A DNA stretch of 5,942 bases from Clostridium sp. CAG:508. GTDB lineage: Bacteria; Bacillota; Clostridia; TANB77; CAG-508. The translations under genes and the position numbers were made by a program. Shown in pieces: positions 1-5,761 of the stretch (position 1 is the stretch's first letter; every line of letters begins with the position of its first letter). The stretch spans positions 233 to 6,174 of the forward strand of contig FR889074.1 of the NCBI GenBank assembly GCA_000435755.1, written 5' to 3'. Under the pieces are notes generated by a model, which saw nothing but the letters and a program-made list of their open reading frames with translations, was not told the origin of the DNA and did not search any database.

Positions 1-1
1 A

Positions 2-805
2 GACCTTTTAGAAGAATTGGAAGAGGCTCTAATAATGTCTGATGTGGGAGCACAAACATCTACAAAAATTATTTCTAATTTAAGAGATAGAATAAAAAAA
101 GAGAAAATTGAAAATGAAGAAGATGTAAGAAATGCACTAAGAGAAGAAATAAAAGCTATTTTAGATGAAGTTGATAATGGTTTGAAATTAGCAACTCATC
201 CTTCTGTTATTTTAGTAGTAGGGGTAAATGGAGTAGGCAAAACTACTTCTATAGGTAAAATAGCTAATCGTTTAAAACAAGATGGTAAAAAGGTAGTAAT
301 TGCAGCAGCAGATACATTTAGAGCAGCAGCAGTAGAACAATTAGAAATATGGGCTAACAGAGCTGGTTGCGATATAGTAAAAAAAGAAGAAGGTACAGAC
401 CCTGCGTCAGTTGTTTTTGATGCAATTCAAATAACTAAACAAAAAAATGCAGATGTTTTGATATGTGATACAGCCGGAAGATTACACAACAAAAAATATT
501 TGATGGACGAGCTTGTAAAAATAAAAAAAGTAATAGATAAAGAACTACCAGAAAGTTCAAAAGAAGTTTTGATGGTTCTTGATGCAACAACAGGGCAAAA
601 TGCTATTTCACAAGTAAAAGCATTTAAAGAAACAGTTGATATAAATGGCTTAATATTAACAAAACTAGATGGAACAGCTAAAGGTGGAGTAGTAGTTGGT
701 ATAGTTGCAGAAAATCAAATGCCAGTTAAATTTGTTGGTGTGGGCGAACAAATTGACGATATGGAAATTTTTAATAGTACAGACTTTGTAAATGCTTTAA
801 TTTAG
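2..805 (+). CDS. ftsY: Signal recognition particle receptor FtsY, 5'-truncated by window edge
   Basis: FtsY is the SRP-type GTPase that docks ribosome-nascent chain complexes carrying Ffh/SRP at the membrane and passes them to SecYEG. The reading frame is open from base 2, so the gene begins outside the window; the TTG at 17 and the ATG at 35 are internal codons, not starts. Of the N domain, the segment DLLEELEEALIMSDVGAQT is present. Numbering from the codon at base 2, the G domain shows the P-loop GVNGVGKTT (about 74-82), DTFRAAAVEQL (about 104-114), DTAGR (about 156-160), TKLDGTAKGG (about 220-229) and GVGEQIDD near the C-terminus. FtsY-type GVNGVGKTT and the terminal GVGEQIDDMEIF pattern separate it from Ffh, and no M domain follows. 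The NG domain is complete from the P-loop onward; only the gene start, any acidic A region and the first N-domain helices are missing. The stop is TAG at 803-805, and the next gene follows after 11 bases. Confidence 0.97.
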   Translation, partial: DLLEELEEALIMSDVGAQTSTKIISNLRDRIKKEKIENEEDVRNALREEIKAILDEVDNGLKLATHPSVILVVGVNGVGKTTSIGKIANRLKQDGKKVVIAAADTFRAAAVEQLEIWANRAGCDIVKKEEGTDPASVVFDAIQITKQKNADVLICDTAGRLHNKKYLMDELVKIKKVIDKELPESSKEVLMVLDATTGQNAISQVKAFKETVDINGLILTKLDGTAKGGVVVGIVAENQMPVKFVGVGEQIDDMEIFNSTDFVNALI

Positions 806-816
806 TGGAGGTTTAA

Positions 817-3636
817 ATGGAAGAACAAGTAAAAACAAATGCAACAGAAGATAAAAACATTCATAAAAAAATTAGCAAAACTAAAAAATGGGTGGTCTTA
901 ATATTTCTTGCTTTAGTGCTAATAGTTACATATGTGAATTATAGAGGAGAGTATTTAGAAATATTAGAATTAGGAGAAAACTACTTAAGCATATTTTGGC
1001 AAAATTCAACTAATTACTTAATTACGTTTGTAGTTAATTTTATAGTAATTTATTTACTTATTCGAATTACAAACAAAAGAATAAAAAAAGGTTTAATACC
1101 ATTTTTTGAAAAAGAAAAGAAAACAATGCCTAAAATGCCTAATAAATCAATTGCATTTATTGGTGCTATAATTGTTAGTTTTGTAATAAGTGGAACGATA
1201 CTTGAAAAATTTATGTTATGCATCAATGCTACTAACTTTGGAGTTACAGATGTTGTACTAGGATATGACATAGGATATTTTATCTTTGTACAACCATTAA
1301 TACAATATGTTTTATATTACATTGTATATGCTATAGTTGGTTTAACAGCCTATGCTGTGTTATATTATATTGCAGTATTCAATTTATGCTTTGAAGGAGT
1401 AGACAGAGAAGTATTAAGCAAAGGAACATTGTTAAAACAATTATGCACAAATATAATGTTTGCTGCTATATTTATAGCTATGATTATATTTGTAGAAACG
1501 CAAAATGTTGGACTTCAAAAGATTTTAACTCTTCAAAATGGTGAGGAGCCATATGTGCTTTGGGGAGCTGGAATTTCTGAAGTTACTATTAAATTATGGG
1601 GATATAGAATATTATCAGTATTAGTAATTATTTCTATTGCAATGGGAATACACTATTTAAAGAAAAAATCAACTAAAAAAACTATAATTTCTTTAGCAAT
1701 AGTTCCAACATATTTAATAACAATGCTTATACTTTTAGTTGGATTTAACACAATTTTTGTTAATCCAAATGAATTAGATAAACAACAAAATTATATCAAA
1801 GCTAATATAGATGCAACTAAACAAGCATATGGAATTGATATAGAAGAAGTTAATTTGTCTAGAAATGAAACAATAACATCAGAAATTATACAACAAAATA
1901 GAAATGTAATAGACAACATAGCATTAATAAATAAAGATATTGTTCTGAAAAATTTAAATATAGTTCAAACTAGCAAGGGATATTATACATATAATTCAGT
2001 ACATCCAGCTACATATAACGTAAATGGTGAACAAACATTAGTATATGTTGCTCCAAGAGAAATTTCAAATACATCAAGTACATATAACCATAAAACATAT
2101 GAATATACTCATGGTTATGGAACAATTATTACTTCTGTAACATCAACAGACAAAACTGGAAACATAGAATATTTACAAAAAGATTTTAATTCAAATGAAG
2201 TAGTAACCATATCTCAACCACGAATATATTTTGGATTAGAAACAAATTATACAGCTGTAACTAATAGCAACAAAGTTGAATTTGATTATCCTATTACAAG
2301 TTCAACAAAAGCTGAAAATGCAGAAAATGCATATGATGGACAAGCAGGACTTTCTTTAAATTTCTTTGACAGATTAATTTTAGCAATAAAAGAAAATGAC
2401 TTACAATTAGCATTTTCAAATAAAGTAAATTCAGAAAGCAAAATATTGATAAATCGTAACATTATAAAAAGAGCAAAAACTTTAATGCCATATGTTTCAT
2501 ATGACGAAAATCCATATTTAGTAACTACAAACGAAGGAAAATTAGTATGGGTAATAGATGGTTATACCATATCTGAATGTTATCCATATTCCCAAAAATT
2601 AACCTTAGAAGATGGAATTATAAATAAAAAGCAAATAAACTACATTAGAAATTCTGTTAAAGTTTTAGTAGATGCATATGATGGCACTGTTAAATTCTAT
2701 ATTACAGATAGAAATGATCCAATAATTATGGCATATCAAAAAATGTATAAAGATTTATTTGTAGATAAGGACGAAACAATACCAGAGGACATTAGCAAAC
2801 AATTTATATATCCTGAATATTTATATAAAATACAAGCAGAAATAATGAAGAGATATCATAATATTCAAACTGATGTATTATATCGTGGAGACGATATTTG
2901 GGAAATAGCAACACGTAATACAACAAAGCTATTAAACAAATCAGGAATTGAAATAGATCCTTATTATACAATAGTAAAAACTGTAGACAATGAAAATACC
3001 ACACTAGGACTAGTTTTACCATACACACCATATAATAAGCAAAATTTAACATCATATCTAGTTGGAAGCTATGAGAAAGGTCAAGCAAAACTCTCTTTAT
3101 ATAGATATTCTTCTGATAGTAACGTTTTAGGCACAATTCAACTAGATACACAAATAGAGCAAGATGAAACTATATCTAAAGAGTTAGAAACTTTAAATAT
3201 AACAGGAACTAAAATTATTAGAGATATGGTAGTTGTTCCTATAAATAACACTTTGCTATATGTAGAACCAATTTATCAACAATATATGAACGAAGAAAAT
3301 TCTACTCCAATATTAAAAAAAGTTATAGTTGCATCAGGAAATAAAGTAGCTATTGGAAATGATATTACAGAGGCATTAAAAAATCTTGTTTCTCAATCTG
3401 CTGTTGATATTGAAGTTGAAGATACTGAAACTATTGAAGGCTTAATACAAGCTATAGTAAAAGCAAATAACAATTTAAAGCAGTCTAATAGTAACAATAA
3501 TTGGGAAATGGCTGGAAAAGATATGACAAGACTACAAGCACTTATTACTAAATTAGAAAAACTACAAAAACAAAACCAAAAGGTGCAAAGTAGTAATCCT
3601 ATAGAAAATTTAACAAATCAAGAAAATAATGAATAA
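817..3636 (+). CDS. UPF0182 family large membrane protein, function unknown
   Basis: The biochemical role of this family is not known to me. The 939-residue length is normal for it. A basic N-terminus precedes TM1 (about 25-40). Further hydrophobic segments lie at about 64-84, 111-129, 153-188 (long, probably one crossing plus a re-entrant part), 211-227, 264-281 and 289-310. Lysine/arginine-rich loops at 85-92 and 282-288 place those loops, and the N-terminus, inside, so residues 311-939 should lie outside the cell. Family signatures after the last TM are FVNPNELDKQQNYIKANI (314-331), EYTHGYG (429-435), PRIYFGLETNY (468-478), EFDYP (488-492), SKILINRNI (541-549), the block from NPYLV through LVWVIDGYT to INYIRNSVKVLVDAYDGTVKFYI (565-629), and LYVEPIY (814-820). 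The Asn/Gln-rich tail (about 871-920) resembles the helical C-terminal end of other family members. ATG 817 is preceded by GGAGG (807-811). It is probably cotranscribed with ftsY. Confidence 0.93.
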   Translation: MEEQVKTNATEDKNIHKKISKTKKWVVLIFLALVLIVTYVNYRGEYLEILELGENYLSIFWQNSTNYLITFVVNFIVIYLLIRITNKRIKKGLIPFFEKEKKTMPKMPNKSIAFIGAIIVSFVISGTILEKFMLCINATNFGVTDVVLGYDIGYFIFVQPLIQYVLYYIVYAIVGLTAYAVLYYIAVFNLCFEGVDREVLSKGTLLKQLCTNIMFAAIFIAMIIFVETQNVGLQKILTLQNGEEPYVLWGAGISEVTIKLWGYRILSVLVIISIAMGIHYLKKKSTKKTIISLAIVPTYLITMLILLVGFNTIFVNPNELDKQQNYIKANIDATKQAYGIDIEEVNLSRNETITSEIIQQNRNVIDNIALINKDIVLKNLNIVQTSKGYYTYNSVHPATYNVNGEQTLVYVAPREISNTSSTYNHKTYEYTHGYGTIITSVTSTDKTGNIEYLQKDFNSNEVVTISQPRIYFGLETNYTAVTNSNKVEFDYPITSSTKAENAENAYDGQAGLSLNFFDRLILAIKENDLQLAFSNKVNSESKILINRNIIKRAKTLMPYVSYDENPYLVTTNEGKLVWVIDGYTISECYPYSQKLTLEDGIINKKQINYIRNSVKVLVDAYDGTVKFYITDRNDPIIMAYQKMYKDLFVDKDETIPEDISKQFIYPEYLYKIQAEIMKRYHNIQTDVLYRGDDIWEIATRNTTKLLNKSGIEIDPYYTIVKTVDNENTTLGLVLPYTPYNKQNLTSYLVGSYEKGQAKLSLYRYSSDSNVLGTIQLDTQIEQDETISKELETLNITGTKIIRDMVVVPINNTLLYVEPIYQQYMNEENSTPILKKVIVASGNKVAIGNDITEALKNLVSQSAVDIEVEDTETIEGLIQAIVKANNNLKQSNSNNNWEMAGKDMTRLQALITKLEKLQKQNQKVQSSNPIENLTNQENNE

Positions 3637-3640
3637 AAAA

Positions 3641-3649
3641 TGATAAAAT
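3641..3649 (+). promoter_or_regulatory. Possible extended -10 element for the DUF5665 gene
   Basis: TGATAAAAT matches the TGnTATAAT extended -10 pattern except for one base in the hexamer. There is no convincing -35 hexamer 16-18 bases upstream (the sequence there is A-rich). A transcript begun here would start near 3656, inside the left arm of the hairpin at 3644-3680, and would lack most of that arm. In such AT-rich DNA a match of this quality can arise by chance, so this is a weak call. Confidence 0.25.
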
Positions 3650-3680
3650 CTTCCATCATTAATATAGATGGAGGATTTTA
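3644..3680 (+). terminator. Hairpin after the UPF0182 gene: intrinsic terminator and/or Shine-Dalgarno-sequestering stem
   Basis: TAAAATCTTCCATC (3644-3657) pairs with GATGGAGGATTTTA (3667-3680) across a 9-base loop: 14 pairs including one U-G wobble (3651 with 3673). The pairing can be extended outward by 3643-3681 and a wobble at 3642-3682. The stem starts 7 bases after the UPF0182 stop. The GC-containing core is followed by TTTATTTT (3676-3684), so the upper ten pairs with that tail read as a rho-independent terminator. The 3' arm also holds the GGAGGA ribosome binding site of the downstream gene, so in any read-through RNA that site would be base-paired. That the stem exists is certain from sequence; whether it terminates, blocks translation or does both is inferred. 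Confidence 0.65.
3669..3675 (+). promoter_or_regulatory. Ribosome binding site deciding the TTG start of the DUF5665 gene
   Basis: TGGAGGA lies 7 bases (8 counted from the GGAGG core) before the TTG at 3683, an ideal spacing. The in-frame ATG at 3668 overlaps this site and has only AT-rich sequence without a Shine-Dalgarno match before it. The site is therefore the main reason for placing the start at 3683. It lies in the 3' arm of the hairpin at 3644-3680. Confidence 0.75.
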
Positions 3681-3682
3681 TT

Positions 3683-3967
3683 TTGGATAAAGATAAATTA
3701 GAAGAAAAATTAAATAATAACCTAGAAAAATTAAATTATTCTTTGGAAAAAAGCAACATATTTGATTTAATGGAACTGTTGGGAAGTAAAAGAAAATTGT
3801 TTGTTAGGAACTTTATTTCTGGAATTTCAAAGGGAATAGGGATAGGTATAGGCTTTACAGTATTAACTGCAATTTTGATAATAATTCTTCAAAAAATTGT
3901 GACCCTTAATATTCCAGTTATTGGAGATTATATAGCAGATATTGTGGACATTGTGCAGTCAAAATAA
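3683..3967 (+). CDS. DUF5665-like small membrane protein
   Basis: This 94-residue protein has no function known to me. It matches my recollection of DUF5665, a small family common in Clostridia and relatives. A charged, probably helical N-terminus (about 3-35, rich in Lys, Glu and Leu, including LEKSNIFDLMELLG) is followed by a basic stretch SKRKLFVRNF (35-44), a glycine-repeat entry GIGIGIGF (51-58), one hydrophobic membrane segment (about 52-75) and a short tail with NIPVIGDYIADIVDIVQ (76-92). The basic stretch before the membrane segment suggests that the N-terminal helix is cytoplasmic. The TTG start at 3683 is chosen for its GGAGGA site; starting at ATG 3668 would add MEDFI and turn the TTG into a leucine codon. 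The gene lies between the UPF0182 gene and rny. No classical terminator follows it, so read-through into rny is possible. The family call is from memory of the pattern. Confidence 0.78.
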   Translation: MDKDKLEEKLNNNLEKLNYSLEKSNIFDLMELLGSKRKLFVRNFISGISKGIGIGIGFTVLTAILIIILQKIVTLNIPVIGDYIADIVDIVQSK

Positions 3968-3969
3968 AT

Positions 3970-4038
3970 TATATTTTCCCTCAAAACTACTTGACAGTTT
4001 ACAATAATCAATATAAAATAGTAGTGTAGGAAAATATA
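3970..4038. repeat. Inverted repeat bracketing the rny promoter
   Basis: TATATTTTCC (3970-3979) is the exact reverse complement of GGAAAATATA (4029-4038). Inside it, ACTAC (3986-3990), directly before the -35 hexamer, pairs with GTAGT (4021-4025), directly after the -10. The promoter thus sits in the 30-base interval between nested arms. Possible meanings are an operator pair, or a weak terminator for RNA coming from the DUF5665 gene (the outer arm is followed by TTTT). The arms are mostly A and T, so chance is a serious alternative. Confidence 0.35.
3991..4019 (+). promoter_or_regulatory. SigA-type promoter of rny
   Basis: A perfect -35 TTGACA (3991-3996), a 17-base spacer and TAAAAT (4014-4019, five of six consensus bases) give a strong vegetative promoter. 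The expected start of transcription is near 4026, leaving a leader of about 85 bases before the rny ATG. It is the best promoter in the 144-base gap between the DUF5665 gene and rny. Confidence 0.8.
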
Positions 4039-4111
4039 TTTTAATAAAATTTTTATAATTAGTTATATATATTTAGTACATTGAAAATTTAATAGAAAGA
4101 GGTGTAAGATT
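4026..4111 (+). other. AT-rich 5' leader of rny with ribosome binding site
   Basis: This is the predicted untranslated leader between the promoter and the rny start codon. It is almost entirely A and T except for GTGTAGG at its beginning and the ribosome binding site AAAGAGGTG (4096-4104), which ends 7 bases before ATG 4112. I see no stable hairpin, riboswitch-like core or upstream reading frame with its own Shine-Dalgarno site. A leader of this kind is largely single-stranded. Confidence 0.5.
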
Positions 4112-5656
4112 ATGGATAATATCCTAATTGGAATCGCCGTTTTTCTAGTCTCAGCAGTAATTTTCACATTTGTAGGTATATACATAAGAAAGAAAATTGC
4201 TGAATCTAAAATGGAAAGTGCAGAAGCTCAAGCAAAAAAAATAATCGAAATGGCAAACGTAGACGCTGAAAATAAGAAAAAAGAGGAAATCTTTAAGGCT
4301 AAAGAAGAAATTATGAATGCTAGAAAAGATTTAGACCAAGAGATTAGAGAAAGAAGAGGCGAAGTTCAAAATCAAGAAAGAAGATTAATTCAAAAAGAAG
4401 AAAACTTAGAAAGAAAACAAGACATTGTTGAGAAGAAGGAAAAGGATTTAGACAAAAAATACCAAGAACTAGACAACAAAAAAGCTGAAGTTCAAGATTT
4501 ATTTAATAAGCAAATGAGTGAATTACAAAGAATTGCAGGTATGTCTAAAGAAGAAGCAAAAAAAGTTTTATTAGCAGAATTTGATAAACAATTAACGGTT
4601 GAAAAAGCTAACTTATTAAGAGATATGGAAGCTAAAGTCAAAGATGCAGCTGATAAAAACGCAAAAGAGGTAATAGGATATGCTATTCAAAAATGTGCAG
4701 CTGACCATACTTCTGAAACAACAGTATCTATAGTAACTCTTCCAAATGATGATATGAAAGGTAGAATTATTGGTAGAGAAGGTAGAAATATAAAAGCCTT
4801 AGAAACATTAACAGGAATTGATTTAATTATTGACGATACTCCTGAAGCAGTTGTTATTTCAGGCTTTGATCCATTAAGAAGAGAGGTAGCAAGAATTGCT
4901 ATTGAAAAACTAATTGAAGATGGAAGAATCCATCCTGCTAAAATCGAGGAAATGGTTGAAAAGGCTAAAGAAGAAGTAGCAAATGTTATAAAAGAAGAAG
5001 GAGAACGTGCTGTAATGGAAACTGGTGTAATTGGATTACACCCAGATTTAGTTAAACTAATCGGAAAATTAAAATATAGAACAAGTTATGGACAAAATGT
5101 TTTAAATCATTCTATTGAGGTTTCTAACTTAGCTAGAATAATGGCTGAAGAATTAGGGCTAGACGCTAAACTTGCTAGAAGAGCAGGATTATTACACGAT
5201 ATTGGTAAAGCATTAGATCATGATATGGAAGGAACACACGTAGAATTAGGTGTTGAAGTATTGAAAAAATACAAAGAAAATGAAAACGTTATCAATGCTG
5301 TACAAGCTCATCATGGTGATGTAGAGCCAAAAACCATTGAAGCAGTTTTAGTACAAGCTGCTGATGCAATTTCTGCATCAAGACCAGGTGCAAGAAGAGA
5401 AACTCTAGAAGCATATATTAAGAGATTAGAGCAATTAGAAGGAATTGCAGATTCTTTTGAAGGTGTTGAAAAATCTTTTGCAATTCAAGCTGGTAGAGAA
5501 ATTAGAATTATAGTAAAACCTGATAAAATTGACGACAACCAAATGAAATTGATGGCAAGAGATATAGCAAAAAGAGTTGAAGACGAGATGGAATATCCCG
5601 GCCAAATAAAAGTTAATGTTGTAAGAGAAACAAGAGTAATTGATTACGCAAAATAA
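4112..5656 (+). CDS. rny: Ribonuclease Y, membrane-anchored endoribonuclease
   Basis: RNase Y starts the decay and processing of many mRNAs in Firmicutes by endonucleolytic cleavage, anchored at the inner face of the membrane. The 514 residues are close to the usual family length of about 520 and the domain order is complete. There is an N-terminal membrane helix (about 4-25), then a long charged coiled coil rich in Lys, Glu and Gln (about 30-185). A KH RNA-binding domain (about 203-270) carries the GxxG loop in GRIIGREGRNI. The metal-dependent HD domain shows NHSIEVSNLA (His333), the HD pair in LLHDIGKALDHD (His362-Asp363), AHHGDVEP (His400-His401) and VQAADAISASRPGARRE (Asp418). The C-terminal part ends ETRVIDYAK. 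All expected catalytic residues are present, so it should be active. ATG 4112 has a well-placed GAGGTG. With its own promoter upstream and a strong terminator downstream, it can be made as a single-gene transcript. Confidence 0.97.
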   Translation: MDNILIGIAVFLVSAVIFTFVGIYIRKKIAESKMESAEAQAKKIIEMANVDAENKKKEEIFKAKEEIMNARKDLDQEIRERRGEVQNQERRLIQKEENLERKQDIVEKKEKDLDKKYQELDNKKAEVQDLFNKQMSELQRIAGMSKEEAKKVLLAEFDKQLTVEKANLLRDMEAKVKDAADKNAKEVIGYAIQKCAADHTSETTVSIVTLPNDDMKGRIIGREGRNIKALETLTGIDLIIDDTPEAVVISGFDPLRREVARIAIEKLIEDGRIHPAKIEEMVEKAKEEVANVIKEEGERAVMETGVIGLHPDLVKLIGKLKYRTSYGQNVLNHSIEVSNLARIMAEELGLDAKLARRAGLLHDIGKALDHDMEGTHVELGVEVLKKYKENENVINAVQAHHGDVEPKTIEAVLVQAADAISASRPGARRETLEAYIKRLEQLEGIADSFEGVEKSFAIQAGREIRIIVKPDKIDDNQMKLMARDIAKRVEDEMEYPGQIKVNVVRETRVIDYAK

Positions 5657-5662
5657 TTTTTT

Positions 5663-5697
5663 AAAAACGTTCAAGTAAATTGAACGTTTTTTCTTTT
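5663..5697 (+). terminator. Rho-independent terminator of rny
   Basis: AAAAACGTTCAA (5663-5674) pairs perfectly with TTGAACGTTTTT (5680-5691) across the 5-base loop GTAAA, and the T-rich run continues as TTTTTTCTTTT (5687-5697). It begins 6 bases after the rny stop codon. Because the arm is A-rich on its left side, the hairpin could also work on the opposite strand, but no convergent gene is present here. Confidence 0.93.
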
Positions 5698-5702
5698 GCT
5701 AC

Positions 5703-5731
5703 TTGAAACTTCTAAGTTTTATTTATATAAT
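5703..5731 (+). promoter_or_regulatory. SigA-type promoter of pta
   Basis: TTGAAA (5703-5708), a 17-base spacer and a perfect TATAAT (5726-5731) lie just after the rny terminator's T-run. Transcription should start near 5738, giving a leader of about 24 bases. I found no clear cre, CodY or Rex operator in the region. Confidence 0.82.
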
Positions 5732-5746
5732 ATTATGGTATTAAAT

Positions 5747-5754
5747 AAGGAGGA
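5747..5754 (+). promoter_or_regulatory. Ribosome binding site deciding the TTG start of pta
   Basis: AAGGAGGA is a near-perfect anti-16S match ending 7 bases before TTG 5762. No ATG or GTG in the pta frame lies nearby, and the protein beginning at this TTG matches the expected Pta N-terminus, so this site fixes the start. Confidence 0.88.
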
Positions 5755-5761
5755 AAATAAA

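Noticed and set aside
17..37. TTG 17 or ATG 35 as the start of ftsY
   Set aside because: The frame is open to base 2 and the residues before these codons (DLLEE) belong to the conserved FtsY N domain, so the gene starts outside the window.
1050..1271. Minus-strand open frame of 73 codons inside the UPF0182 gene
   Set aside because: It lies wholly opposite a well-conserved membrane segment of a real gene, has no family resemblance and is a by-product of AT-rich hydrophobic codons.
2804..3151. Minus-strand open frame of 115 codons
   Set aside because: It is antisense to the conserved UPF0182 outer domain; its Leu/Tyr/Phe-rich translation is what reverse-complemented AT-rich coding DNA gives.
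3501..3527. TTGGGA plus TATGAC inside the UPF0182 3' end as a promoter for the DUF5665 gene
   Set aside because: Both hexamers are poor and the 15-base spacer is short.
4054..4059. Perfect TATAAT in the rny leader as a second promoter
   Set aside because: No -35-like hexamer lies 16-18 bases upstream (the position reads AAAATA) and there is no TG extension; such hexamers are expected in this AT-rich stretch.
5435..5674. Minus-strand open frame of 79 codons over the rny 3' end
   Set aside because: It is antisense to the conserved C-terminal part of RNase Y and its start falls in the rny terminator.
5657..5761. Catabolite or redox operator (cre, Rex, CodY) before pta
   Set aside because: I looked for the consensus palindromes and found none; the only strong palindrome is the rny terminator.
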